Shown here: piece after piece, positions 30,640 through 43,600 of the stretch | How positions within the stretch are numbered: the stretch's first letter is position 1 | How the letters are laid out: the number at the start of each line of letters is the position of its first letter | DNA from: Chondrus crispus | Lineage: Eukaryota > Rhodophyta > Florideophyceae > Gigartinales > Gigartinaceae | Assembly: GCF_000350225.1 (NCBI RefSeq) | Contig: NW_005178804.1 | Coordinates: 1 to 64,000, forward strand | Reading direction: 5' to 3' | Length of the DNA: 64,000 nt | The notes under the pieces: model-generated | What the model saw: only the letters and a program-made list of their open reading frames with translations | Databases searched by the model: none | Told to the model about the DNA's origin: nothing | Position numbers and translations under genes: made by a program

Positions 30640-33600
30640 AACTTTCCAATGGCAAACGCAATATCGGGGCGGGTGCCAACCATTAGGAACATTAGACATC
30701 CAATGGCCTGACGATATGGTTCAAAGCATGGAATGTCATCAGTGCCAGTTTCGGCCACTTGCATTGTGACATGTCGAGACTGTTCCATCGGAGTAACGCA
30801 AGGATTGCATGCCAACATTTTGAACCGTTTCAGTACTGCTTGGGCATACTTCGACTGTGTGACGGTCAGGACGTGTTTAGAACGTATACGGTCGATCTGT
30901 AGACCAATACAAGTCTTCGCTTCGCCAAGGTCTTTCATATCGAATCGTTTTTTGAGTTCATTTTTCATCCATAATATGGCCTCCAAGTCACTTCCAGCTA
31001 GCAGCAGATCGTTCACGTACAACGCGATAATCATGATGACATTGCCTTGACGTCGAATGTAAAGGCATGGGTCGCTGCGTGTAGTGTTGAAACCAAGTTC
31101 AGTGATCAGAAACTCATCGATCTTACTATGCCATTGGCGATGGGCTTGCTTAAGACCATAGATTGCTTTCAGAAGTTTACACACCGAATCAGGTTTGACT
31201 TTGTCGATGCATCCTTCAGGTTGCTCCATGTAGATTTCTTCGTGAAGGTCACCGTTGAGGAAGGCAGTCACCACGTCCATCTGATGCAGCTCAAGGTCAA
31301 AGTGCGCAACCAGTGCCAGCAGCAGACGGATAGTTGTGAACTTGATGACAGGGGCGAAAGTTTCATTGTAATCGATGCCTCTACTTGTTGAAAACCTCGT
31401 GCCACAAGTCGTCCTTTTGCAGTTTCGACCAATTTTCCGGACTCGTCAGGAAGTTGCTTCACTCCGAAAACCCACTTGGACGTCAGGACGTTTGATGCTT
31501 GAGATCTTGGAACAAGTGTCCATGTTTTGTTTTTGTGTTGTGAAGCAAGTTCTTTGTCGATGCCCTTCTGCCAGAAGCGAGCTTTTGGAGAATCCATAGC
31601 TTGCTTGTACGAGTTTGGGATTTACGTTATCACATGGGCGTGGCTAAGGAGTCCAGCAGTCACCAAAGCTGCTGACCACCACGCCCCAGGGGTTTTGCGA
31701 ATGCGAGTGGACCGACGGAGATTAGTTGGCGGATCAATCGTTTCTTCCTCAACTACGTGTTGCTCAACTGTTTCGGTGGTTTCGTCCTCCCCTGCAGTTG
31801 GGGAGGAGTTGGAGGATTCATCAAAGTCTTGTTGTTCATTCGGCGATGATGCTTCTGATGCCACTGCATCATTTTCTGCAACTTCCTCATCGATGTTCAA
31901 GTTGATTGTGCTGTGCTATCATCAGTTGAAGCCTCCTCGTTGGTATCCATCCGTTCACCAGATTTGCCCCCCCCCCTTGTCAAAAGTAACATCTCTGGAT
32001 ACGATCACTTTGTGTAAATCACCATCCCACAACTTGTAAGCTTTCGTATTTTCAGCATGCCCCAGAAACATTGCCTCCTTTGCACGGGCGTCAAGTTTCT
32101 GGATGTTGTGTTTTGGTAATGTATACCAACACTTTGAACCGAAAACACGCAAATGATCAAGATTTGGCACAGATTTCATCCATAAGTGGTATGGGGTCAT
32201 CTTGTGGGGAATGGCACGTGACGTGACTCGATTTCGAACGTACACTGCATTGGCAAGTGTTTCTGCCCAGAACCCCTTTGTAACTTTCTTGTGCGCTAGC
32301 ATGGAGCGCACCAAGTTTACCAAAGTTCTGTTCAGTCGTTCGGCGACGCCATTTTGCTCCAGTGTGTACGCGGTCGTCATTTGATGCTGAGTACCATTTG
32401 CAATCAGAAAAGACTTAAACTCCGTGGACAGATACTCACCAACCACCTCGATCGGTGCGAAGCACTTTGATCTTGCGACCAGTGTGTGTCTGAGCAAGTT
32501 GTGCAAACATTTTGTATCGTTCAAATGCTTCTGATTTATGGTGCATAGGGTACACTACTGACCAGTTTGAGTGATCATCTATGAAGGTAATGAAGTACTT
32601 GGCACCACCAATGGACTGCCCCTCTAGGGGGCCACAAACATCAGAGTGAACTAAGTCTAGACAGAAGTATGCTCGCCTCGAGGACCGCTCTTTTGGGATC
32701 ACAGATCGAGTGGCTTTGCCGTAGACGCACACAGAACATTTTTCAGAGATGCAATCATTGTCAGTATTGTTGATTTTGTTAGCCTCATTACCAAGTAGTT
32801 TGACTCCACTTACCACATTGTCACGAATCATCGAAGCAATACCTTGAGAATGCACATGTGCAAAGCGCTCATGCCACGTTTGCAGGGTGGCAGCATGTGC
32901 AGATCCGATGTCACTGACGATGTCAAGAACGTAAAGTTCTCCAACCAATGTCGCAGTCGCCACTACAGTTGAGCCTCGTCTGACCATGCATTTTCCATTT
33001 TCGAACCCAACTTTTAGTCCAAGTTCAGTCATTCGACTGACAGAGAGCAGAGAGAACGCAAAGTCCGGAACGTGCAATACATCCGTCAACTTGCACGGTT
33101 CGATGCGGCCATTCACGTTTAACTTCAAGTGAACGTCACCACGGCCGGCAACCTTTGCACTACCCTTGGTTCCCATCTGAACAGAGGCGGATTCAAGTGG
33201 CTCAAACGTCGCAAACAAAGATCGGTCATATGTAATATGAGCTGTGCAAACTGAATCTACGAGCCACGAAGGCGACATCTCCAGATTGTTCGTGTGCGAA
33301 GCTTTCGACATCAGACATGTGAAGTCGACGCTGTTTACAACCATGTCGGGATCAGGTTTCTGTGTGACAAATGCAGATTGTTTTCGCTGAGACATACGCG
33401 GTTTATATCCGCTAGGAGGAGCCGGGCGACGCCCAATCAAATCCTTTCCCCAGCAGCGGGTTGCCGTATAGCCTGTATGACCGCAGTTCGTGCATTTGTA
33501 ATCGTTTATGTCCCGATTGTTCGGGGCACGATTAACCAGAGCCGATGTCTGTGAGGAGCTAGACTTCATATTTGCTCGTTGCTCTTCCTGCAGCAGACGA

Positions 33601-33832
33601 CTTTTCACAAAGTCCAAACTGAATATCATTTCCTCATTACCGAGAGCATCAAGTGCAACGATGAGAGCCTCGAAACGGGCAGGCAGACCGTTGAGCACTG
33701 ACATGGCCATCTCCTTGTCATCGATGTTTACGCTCATTGACTTGAGGATGGCTGCCAGCTGCTTAACACGATTGATGAATGCAAGCACCTTTTCACCGGA
33801 AAGCATCTTCACAGTGTAGAACTCACGACGTG
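30640..33832 (-). pseudogene. Inverted Copia-X fragment: mid-Gag to early RNase H, frameshifted
   Basis: Minus-strand Copia-X from the middle of Gag (33832) through zinc knuckle CTNCGHTGYTATRC, protease (WLVDSVCTAHIT), integrase, linker and RT (YVND instead of YVDD near 31015) to the region before RNase H. Frames are broken by a four-base insertion near 32441, a rewritten C-rich stretch near 31965-31978, changes near 31912 and a lost base near 31378. Not functional. Both ends are LTR junctions. Confidence 0.9.
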
Positions 33833-34772
33833 TAATGGTAGGTCAGCGGGGCGAAGGGGATTCGAAGGACGGTTGATGAGGTGAAGTTGAAGGATTGGGT
33901 ACCGATTTACTTTGAGTCGCCAACTTCTGGCACTACTTATACACTTCTGCAATCTTCTAGAACTCTACTACCAAACACTACCACACACATACTACAAATG
34001 TATTGGCTCTAACACATGTGCCCGTCTTGCTACTCAGCCAAACTGGCGATGGCCCAACAAACATAACAGAAAACCGCCTTACGAATTACCACTGTCATGA
34101 CGGAGAAATTAGTAAGGCAGTACAACAAAGCACAGCAAAGCACAAATTCCCTTACTATTCCAAATCCAGCGTGGCACAAATTCGTAAGGCACGTTTACAG
34201 CTCACACGTTGCCTTACGAATTCAAATCAATCCTGCAAGGACTGTTTACAGCGCACACGTTGCCTTATGAATCTGAATCTCTCGTGAGGTCCTGTCCACT
34301 GTCAATTACAACAGTGCACATTTTGCCTTACGAATTCAAAACTCGCGCAACGGTATCTTTGTGTCCTGCTGTACCCGTGCTGCACTCCATGGACGCTGTA
34401 AACCTTTGGCACGTGCCAGGCACCCGCCACCAAGGTTCTACACTTTGTCTGTAAGACTGCAGGCGTACTGTACGCGTCCGACAGTGTAATGAGGACATCT
34501 GTCCAGGTCATACACGTGTCGGGCGGAGAAAATGAAACATGCTCAGATTGTACTGTACACCGCAACCGTGTACATATTTCACACCTGTACACGTTGACAT
34601 GCTAAGCTCCAAGCCTGACAGATATTACACGTGTACGTCGACGAAACCTAAAATGCTTGCAAGAGCATTCTCAGGATGTTTAGCTTGTCACTCGGAGTGT
34701 TTTTGCTTTTACACGTGTCATACCTGTCGTCGTGTGTCATGCATATCAGCATGTGGTCGTAGAATTACAACA
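33833..34772 (-). repeat. Complete Copia-Y LTR, inverted, with variant U3
   Basis: About 940 bp between TAATGGTAGG (LTR end) and ACAACA (LTR start). No internal sequence is attached on either side and no target duplication is seen. Positions about 34597-34688 differ completely from the other Copia-Y LTRs, while both sides match well. Confidence 0.85.
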
Positions 34773-35292
34773 TGTGTGAGATCTGGAATTAGTACCGGTG
34801 CGCTCTGCGCCTGGGAAGCTTGTTACCGGTCGAACGGTTCGGACATCGGAGGTCGTATCCGTTGAGGTGCTTGAGCCTGAGGATCAACCTTCACCTCGGC
34901 TCGCGCTTCCGGGTCCGTCCTCGAGTTGCGCATCATATAGGATTCCTCGTATTCCGCGCTCTGTTCCCGCACCAATAAAGAGAACTACGCATGGACTTTC
35001 TGCTCGGAAAGCGGCTGTTCTCGCGGATAAAGAGTTTAAGCGTGAGCGCAAGAGGAATCATAAGGTGTGCCCGCGGTATAAGCGGTATTGTAAAGTGTGC
35101 GGCGTTAGTGGCAATAGTGCGAAGGCCTTTTACGACCACATTCAGTCTAGGTCTCATCGCATTCAGGTTGCCAACGCTAAGGAGACTCCGCGTTGTATCC
35201 CTTGCAATCGTGTCTTTGAGTCTCACGGGCACCTGAAGTGCCACGAGAACGGTGCCGCACACTTAAAGGTAGTTTGTGAACAGAATAGTTAG
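34773..35292 (+). pseudogene. Copia-X zinc-finger leader ORF, second copy, lacking its first exon
   Basis: The homology starts 8-9 nt before the predicted splice acceptor, at TGTGTGAG|ATCTGG. It continues through the whole second exon to the TAG at 35290-35292 without frame damage. Both fingers keep all Cys and His residues and the C-x2-C-x12-H-x5-H spacing. Relative to 4719-5230 there are about five amino-acid changes plus silent ones. The upstream exon and ATG are replaced by a Copia-Y LTR, so this copy probably cannot be expressed from its own start. Confidence 0.75.
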
Positions 35293-35463
35293 GGATTTCA
35301 TTCAAATAAATTCACATATCTGTTCGCAAATTTATCCTAGTGCAACTTCATAGTAATCATATCGAACTTCTTAGACGGGTGGGCTTGCCATTGTGTTGAC
35401 TATCGGTTAACGGCTTGGGATCCCCGAACGGATTTTCGAATACTTGAAGTTTATTTGCACTAA

Positions 35464-38400
35464 AATGGAAGATCAAGCTACTAGGAGTTGCAACTCAGAC
35501 GAAGCTAAAGGCTGTAACCATCAAGGACTGCAAACACCCTACCGTCAACTTCCGAACAATCCGTGATGTTGACCAATACATCGTTGAGGGAAGAGTTCCA
35601 AGTGAGGAACGCGCGGAAGAGCGTAAGAAGTGGATCAGAGGTGACAGTAAAGCTAAAGCACTGATTGGTCTCTCCCTATCAGATGAGCATCTTGAGCATG
35701 TACGTGATGTTGATACTGCTCATGAGATGTGGGAAGCTATTGTCAACGTGTTTGAGAGGCACACTTTGCTCAACAAACTAGCTGCACGTCGTGAGTTCTA
35801 CACTGTGAAGATGCTTTCCGGTGAAAAGGTGCTTGCATACATCAATCGTGTCAAGCAGCTGGCAGCCATTCTCAAGTCAATGAGCGTAAACATCGATGAT
35901 AAGGAGATGGCCATGGCAGTGCTCAACGGTCTGCCTGCCCGTTTCGAGGCTCTCATCGTTGCACTTGATGCTCTCGGTAATGAGGAAAAGATATTCAGTT
36001 TGGACTTTGTGAAAAGTCGTCTGCTGCAGGAAGAGCAACGAGCAAACATGAAGTCTAGCTCCTCACAGACATCGGCTCTGGTTAATCGTGCCCCGAACAA
36101 TCGGGACATAAACGATTACAAATGCACGAACTGCGGTCATACAGGCCATACGGCAACCCGCTGCTGGGGAAAGGATTTGAATGGGCGTCGCCCGGCTCCT
36201 CCTAGCGGATATAAACCGCGTATGTCTCAGCAGAAACAATCTGCATTTGTCACACAGAACCCTGATCCCGACATGGTTGTAAACAGCGTCGACTTCACAT
36301 GTCTGATGTCGAAAGCTTCGCACACGAACGATATGGAGATGTTGCCTTCGTGGCTCGTAGATTCAGCTTGTACAGCTCATATTACATATGACCGATCTCT
36401 GTTTGCAACGTATGAGCCACTTGAATCCGCCTCTGTTCAGATGGGAACCAAGGCTAGTGCAAAGGTTGCCGGCCGTGGTGACGTTCACTTGAAGTTAAAT
36501 GTGAATGGCCGCATCGAACCGTGCAAGTTGACGGATGTATTGCACGTTCCGGACTTTGCGTTCTCTCTGCTCTCTGTCAGTCGAATGACTGAACTTGGAC
36601 TAAAAGTTGGGTTCGAAAATGGAAAATGCATGATCAGACGAGGCTCAACTGTAGTGGCGACTGCGACATTGGTTGGAGAACTTTACGTTCTCGACATCGT
36701 CAGTGACATCGGATCTGCACATGCTGCCACCCTGCAAACGTGGCATGAGCGCTTTGCACATGTGCATTCTCAAGGTATTGCTTCGATGATTCGTGACAAT
36801 GTGGTAAGTGGAGTCAAACTACTTGGTAATGAGGCTAACAAAATTAACAATACTGACAATGACTGCATCTCTGAAAAATGTTCTGCGTGCGTCTACGGCA
36901 AAGCCACTCGATCTGTGATCCCAAAAGAGCGGTCCTCGAGGCGGGCATACTTCTGTCTAGACTTAGTTCACTCTGATGTTTGTGGCCCCTTAGAGGTGCA
37001 GTCCATTGGTGGTGCCAAGTACTTAATTACCTTCATAGATGATCACTCAAACTGGTCAGTAGTGTACCCTATGCACCATAAATCAGAAGCATTTGAACGA
37101 TACAAAATGTTTGCACAACTTGCTCAGACTCACACTGGTCGCAAGATCAAAGTGCTTCGCACCGATCGAGGTGGTGAGTATCTGTCCACGGAGTTTAAGT
37201 CTTTTCTGATTGCAAATGGTACTCAGCATCAAATGACGACCGCGTACACACCGGAGCAAAATGGCGTCGCCGAACGACTGAACAGAACTTTGGTAAACTT
37301 GGTGCGCTCCATGCTAGCGCACAAGAAAGTTACAAAGGGGTTCTGGGCAGAAGCACTTGCCAATGCAGTGTACGTTCGAAATCGAGTCACGTCACGTGCC
37401 ATTCCCCCCAAGATGACCCCATACCACTTATGGATGAAATCTGTGCCAAATGTTGGTCATTTGCGTGTTTTCGGTTCAAAGTGTTGGTATACATTACCAA
37501 AACACAACATCCAGAAACTTGACGCCCGTGCAAAGGAGGCAATGTTTCTGGGGCATGCTGAAAATACGAAAGCTTACAAGTTGTGGGATGGTGATTTGCA
37601 CAAAGTGATCGTATCCAGAGATGTTACTTTTGACGAGTCCACGGGAGGCAAATCTGGCGAACCGATGGATACAAACGAGGAGGCTACAACTGATGATGAC
37701 ACAATCAACTTGAACATCGATGAGGAAGTTGCGGAAAATGATGCAGTGGCATCAGAAGCATCATCGCCGGATGAACAACAAGACTCTGATGAATCCTCCA
37801 ACTCCTCCCCAACTGCAGGGGAGGACGAAACCACCGAAACAGTTGAGCAACACGTAGTTGAGGAAGAAACGATTGATCCGCCAACTAATCTCCGTCGGTC
37901 CACTCGCATTCGCAAAACGCCTGGGGCGTGGTGGGCAGCAGCTTTGGTGACTGCTGGACTCCTTAGCCACGCCCATGTGATAACGGAAATTCCAAACTCG
38001 TACAAGCAAGCTATGGATTCTCCAAAAGCTCGCTTCTGGCAGAAGAGCATCGACAAAGAACTTGCTTCACATCACAAAAACAAAACATGGACACTTGTTC
38101 CAAGATCTCAAGCATCAAACGTCCTGACGTCCAGGTGGGTTTTCGGAGTGAAGCAACTTCCTGACGAGTCTGGAAAATTGGTCGAAACTGTAAAGGGACG
38201 TCTTGTGGCACGAGGCTTTCAACAAGTAGAAGGCATTGATTACACTGAAACTTTCGCCCCTGTCATCAAGTTCACAACTATCCGTCTGCTGCTGGCATTG
38301 GTTGCGCACTTTGACCTTGAGCTGCATCAGATGGACGTGGTGACTGCCTTCCTCAACGGTGAACTTCACGAAGAAATGTACATGGAGCAACCTGAAGGAT

Positions 38401-39581
38401 GCATCGACAAAGTCAAACCTGATTCGGTGTGTAAACTTCTGAAAGCAATCTATGGTCTTAAGCAAACCCATCGCCAATGGCATAGTAAGATCGATGAGTT
38501 TCTGATCACTGAACTTGGTTTCAACACTACACGCAGCGACCCATGTCTTTACATTCGACGTCAAGGCAATGTCATCATGATTATCGCGTTGTACGTGGAC
38601 GATCTGCTGCTAGCTGGAAGTGACTTGGAGGCCATATTATGGATGAAAAATGAACTCAACAAACGATTCGATATGAAAGACCTTGGCGAGGCGAAGACTT
38701 GTATTGGTCTAGAGATCGACCGTATACGTTCTAAACACGTCCTGACCGTCACACAGTCGAAGTATGCCCAAGCAGTACTGAAACGGTTCAAAATGTCGGC
38801 ATGCAATCCTTGCGTTACTCCGATGGAACAGTCTCGACATGTCACAATGCAAGTTGCGGAAACTGGCACTGATGACAACCCATGCTTTGAACCATATTGT
38901 CAGGCCATTGGATGTCTAATGTTCCTAATGGTTGGGACCCGCCCCGATATTGCGTTTGCCATTGGAAAGTTATTGCAACACTGTGCCGACCCTCACGAGT
39001 CGCACTGGTCAGGTGTGAAACGTGTTTTGAGATACTTGCGTGGGTCCCAGCATCTTGGAATAGTGTTTGGTAAAGATGATCTTGGTACGGAACTTCATGG
39101 GTATAGCGACGCAGATTGGGGTGGATGCCTTGAATCACGAAAATCGACGAGTGGGTACGTGTTCAAGCTTTGTGATGGGCCTATCAGTTGGGCTTCCCGG
39201 AAACAAACAGTAGTTGCAAAGTCTACTTGTGAGGCAGAATACATCGCACTCAGTGAAGCATGCAAAGAGGCCGCGTGGCTTCGACGCTTCCATGCCGATG
39301 TACTTGGTGCGAATTCGGATCCAACAATTCGCGTTGGATGTGACAACGCTGGTACGATTGCGTTTACTCAGAACGAATCTACAAATCGTCGGAACAAGCA
39401 CATTGATATTACGTATCATTTTGTTCGAGATGCGGTGCAGCGAAAACTGGTCACATTGTACCATTGTCCGACAACAGAAATGCCAGCCGATATGCTGACC
39501 AAACCACTTGGTCGCCTGCTGTTTGAAAAGTTCGTGGGCATGGTTGGGCTTTCCGGGTGCAAAGCTGCCCAAAGCATGTGA
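35464..39581 (+). pseudogene. Copia-X Gag-Pol with replaced Gag N-terminus, otherwise open
   Basis: The original ATG (35464, MEDQ) is followed by about 85 bp of foreign sequence that shifts the frame to a TGA near 35565. From 35727 (MWEAIVNVFERH) 1,284 codons are open to TGA 39579-39581. They hold zinc knuckle CTNCGHTGHTATRC (near 36122), protease WLVDSACTAHIT (near 36351), integrase HSDVCGP, RTDRGGEY (near 37158) and PEQNGVAERLN (near 37250), RT YVDD (near 38594), and RNase H SDADWGG (near 39106). All Pol catalytic residues are present. It could make Pol in trans only if an internal start is used; the N-terminal quarter of Gag is gone. This is the best Copia-X pol in the window. Confidence 0.92.
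35479..35563. other. Filler sequence inside Copia-X gag
   Basis: Replaces about the same length of gag (compare 5417-5501) between ATGGAAGATCAAG and GTGATGTTGACC. It resembles no other part of the window. In the downstream gag frame it is open (KLLGVATQTKLKAV, then IKDCKHPTVNFRTI), so it might be a scrap of another coding sequence. Confidence 0.7.
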
Positions 39582-39592
39582 TCGAGGGGAGG

Positions 39593-39737
39593 TATTGAAA
39601 ATGTGCGACCACATGCTGTTATCTGGAATGTGCAAAATCGAGCGACACGTGTACATGACTCGACGGTCCGGACCCTCACCCCATATCACCACATGACACG
39701 TGTAAAGTCTCAGATTTTGGGGTTCTGGGGACGAAAG
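39593..39737 (+). repeat. Copia-X 3' LTR (subtype 2), first part
   Basis: LTR start up to GGGGACGAAAG, where Copia-Y copy 2 is inserted. The remainder is at 46860-47970. Confidence 0.9.
39733..39737. repeat. Target-site duplication, left (GAAAG)
   Basis: GAAAG here and at 46860-46864 flank Copia-Y copy 2. The uninterrupted LTR near 29527 has it once. Confidence 0.9.
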
Positions 39738-40675
39738 TACTGGAAGGTCAGCGGGGCAAAGGGAAATCGAAGGACGGTTGATGAGGTGAAGTTGAAGGAT
39801 TGGGTACCGATTTACTTTGAGTCGCCAACTTCTGGCACTACTTATACACTTCTGCAATCTTCTAGAACTCTACTACCGAACACTACGGCACACATACTAC
39901 AAATGTATTGGCTCTAACACATGTGCCCGTCTTGCTACTCAGCCAAACTGGCGATGGCCCAACAAACATAACAGAAAACCGCCTTACGAATTAGCACTGT
40001 CATGACGGAGAAATTAGTAAGGCAGTACAACAAAGCACAGCAAAGCACAAATTCCCTTACTATTCCAAATCCAGCGTGGCACAAATTCGTAAGGCACGTT
40101 TACAGCTCACACGTTGCCTTACGAATTCAAATCAATCCTGCAAGGACTGTTTACAGCGCACACGTTGCCTTATGAATCTGAATCTCTCGTGAGGTCCTGT
40201 CCACTGTCAATTACAACAGTGCACATTTTGCCTTACGAATTCAAAACTCGCGCAACGGTATCTTTGTGTCCTGCTGTACCCGTGCTGCACTCCATGGACG
40301 CGGTAAACCTTTGGCACGTGCCAGGCACCCGCCACCAAGGTTCTACACTTTGTCTGTAAGACTGCAGGCGTACTGTACGCGTCCGACAGTGTAATGAGGA
40401 CATGTGTCCAGGTCATACACGTGTCGGGCGGAGAAAATGAAACATGCTCAGATTGTACTGTACACCGCAACCGTGTACATATTTCACACGTGTACACGCT
40501 GAAAACCAAACTTGCTCCTGAAGTACTGTAGAGTGCAACGGTGTACAGAAATCACACGTGTACACGTTGAAAATCAACCTTGCTCAGCTCGTCACGCGGA
40601 GTGTTTTCATTTTACACGTGTCATACCTGTCGTCGTGTGTCATGCATATCAGCATGTGGTCGTAGAATTACCACA
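39738..40675 (-). repeat. Copia-Y copy 2, 3' LTR
   Basis: Starts TGTGGTAATTC (one change from TGTTG) after the polypurine tract, and ends CTTCCAGTA. Confidence 0.92.
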
Positions 40676-40686
40676 CTCCCCCTCGA

Positions 40687-43600
40687 TCACATGCTTTTAC
40701 CAGAAGTAGCTACTGCAAGCCCTAGAAGTTCTACAAACTTCTGGAACAGAACTCGCCCAAGTGCTTTTGTCAGGATATCTGCAGGCATGGAAGTGGTCGG
40801 GCAATGTGACAAAGAAATGACGTTTCTCTTAATTGCATCTCGTACATAGTGGTATTTCACATCAACATGTTTGTTACGACGGTTGACCGATTCATTCTGT
40901 GCATACGAAATAGTCCCTGCATTGTCACACCCCATCACAATCGTGGGATCAGAATCAAGTCCAAGAACATCAGCAACCACTTGACGCAACCAAGTCGCCT
41001 CCTTACACGCTTCACATAGTGCAATGTACTCAGCTTCACACGTCGAAGTTGCAACCACAGTCTGTTTCCGGGAACTCCAACTGATCGCTCCACCGCAGAA
41101 CTTGAAAACATATCCGCTGGTCGACTTGCGAGAGTCTGAACAACCGGCCCAGTCAGCATCACTGAAGCCGAACAACTCCGGCGATTTAGATTTATTGTCA
41201 AACACGATTCCTAAGTTTCGAGTCCCTTGCACGTATCGCATTACCCGTTTCACACCTGCCCAGTGTGACTCACATGGGTTGGCAGAATGTTGAGAAAGCT
41301 TTCCAATCGCATATGCCAAGTCTGGACGAGTGCCAACCATCAAGTACATCAGGGATCCCACTGCCTCACGATACGGTACATTTGTTTCGGAGTCGTTTTC
41401 GGTTGAAATCATGGTTGTGTGACCTTGTTCCATTGGAGTCAGAGAAGGGTTACACGTTGACATTCCAAAACGCTCAAGCACTTTTGATGCATACTTAGTT
41501 TGAGTGAGACTCAACGTCTTGGCGCTGCGATCCCTTTGAATTTCAAGACCAATGCAGACTTTTGCTTCACCAAGGTCTTTCATCTCAAACCGTTTATTAA
41601 GCTCTCCCTTCATCCATTTGATGGCATCGACATCACTACCGGCGAGTAACAAGTCATCGACATAAAGTGCAATCAGCATGATAGTGTTACCGATGCGTTT
41701 AATGTAGAGACAAGGATCACTACGCGAAGTCTCGAATCCCAATTCACCAATTAAAAAAATCATCCACTTTGGCATGCCATTGACGATGTGCTTGTTTAAG
41801 ACCGTAAAGTGCCTTCAAAAGTTTGCACACGTGATCACTTTTGCTTTTGTCAATGCACCCTTCGGGTTGCTCCATGTAGATGTCTTCATCCAAGTCGCCG
41901 TTCAAAAACGCAGTCACGACATCCATCTGATGAAGTTCGAGGTCGTAATGAGCAACTGAGGCAAGAAGTAGACGAATAGTGGTAAACTTTATGACAGGGG
42001 CATATGTCTCAGTATAGTCAAGACCTTGCACTTGCTGGAATCCACGAGCAACAAGTCTGGCTTTTGCACTTTCAACTATATTGCCATTTGCATCAGGCAG
42101 TTGCTTGACATTGAAAACCCATCGAGATGTCAAGATGTTTGACGCCTCAGATCGAGGAACAAGTTTCCAAGTCCGATTCTTAGTCTGCGAGGCAAGTTCT
42201 TTGTCAATGCGGGTCTGCCAAAATGCAGCTCTAGGACCGTTGGTTGCCTGGTTGAAAGTCTTGGGACCTTCAATAGCGACATGCGCATGTGAAAGAAGAG
42301 CAGCTGCAAAGTTGCTCCTCCACCATGATCCGGGAGGTCTGCTGACTCGAGACGATCTTCGCACAGCTGGAGTCGGAGTTGGAGGGGTGACATTCGGAGT
42401 TTCGACGGTAGTTGGTACATCATCTTCATCTTCATCATTCTCACTTACAGAATGAGCACCATCGTTTTCAAGAACCTCCTCCGAAACTTCATCCTCCTCA
42501 GAACCGACCTCATCCGTATTTGGGGTATCAGCTGTATTCCCATTGTCGCCATCGAGCAGTACAACGTCAACATCAGAGTTGATTGAATCACTTTCGTGTG
42601 CAGGAATGTCATGCATACCACATGTCGATTCATCAAACTTGACATCCCGTGACACAACAATTTTATTCAACTCTCCGTCCCAAAGTTTGTATGCCTTACT
42701 GCATTGCGAGTACCCAAGAAACATCGCTTCACGCGCTCGCAAGTCCAGCTTACGGAGCTCTAGTTTTGGTAATGTATACCAACACTTTGACCCAAATACT
42801 CGCAAATGGCCAACATTTGGAGTGGAATTCATCCAAATGTGGTGCGGAGTTGTATTAACGGGCAAAGCGCGTGAAGTAACTCGATTACGTACATATACCG
42901 AAGTGGCAAGAGCCTCGGCCCAGAATCGCTTACTGACCTGTTTATGAGAAAGCATAGAGCGGACAAGATCAATCAAAGTTCGATTTAAACGTTCAGCAAC
43001 ACCGTTTTGTTCAGGGGTGTAGGCCGTTGTGAGTTGGTGCTGCGTACCGTTTAAATCTAAATGCCACTTGAATTCCGTCGACAAGTACTCTCCCCCTCGA
43101 TCAGTGCGAAGCACCTTTACTTTGCGACCAGTGTGGGTTTGGGCCAACTTTTCATACAACTTGTATTTTTGAAACGCCTCGGATTTATTTCTCATCGTGT
43201 ACATAACAACCCAGTTCGAGTGATCATCTACAAATGTAATGAAGTATCTCGAGCCACCAACTGACTGTACTTCAAGTGGACCGCAGACATCAGAATGTAC
43301 CAAGTCAAGACAGTTCTGTGCTCGAGACGATGATCGCTGTTTTGGGATTACTGATCGCGTTGCTTTGCCAAACACACACGCAGGACAAATGGGAGAGTGA
43401 TTGTCAGACTTTGGATTCATTGCACTGATCACATCGCTTTGACGAACGTTGATGCCACTTACCACATTATTGTGAATCATTGATGCGATTCCTTGTACAT
43501 TAACATGGGCCATGCGTTCATGTAGCGTCTGCAGGGTAACTACGTGAGCAGAAAAGGTTTCATTCATGACGTCAAGTATGTACAAATCCCCAACTTGACT

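Noticed and set aside
31965-31980. Run of C in the inverted Copia-X fragment read as a recoding site
   Set aside because: It replaces normal linker sequence in an already broken copy; mutation or sequencing error is simpler.
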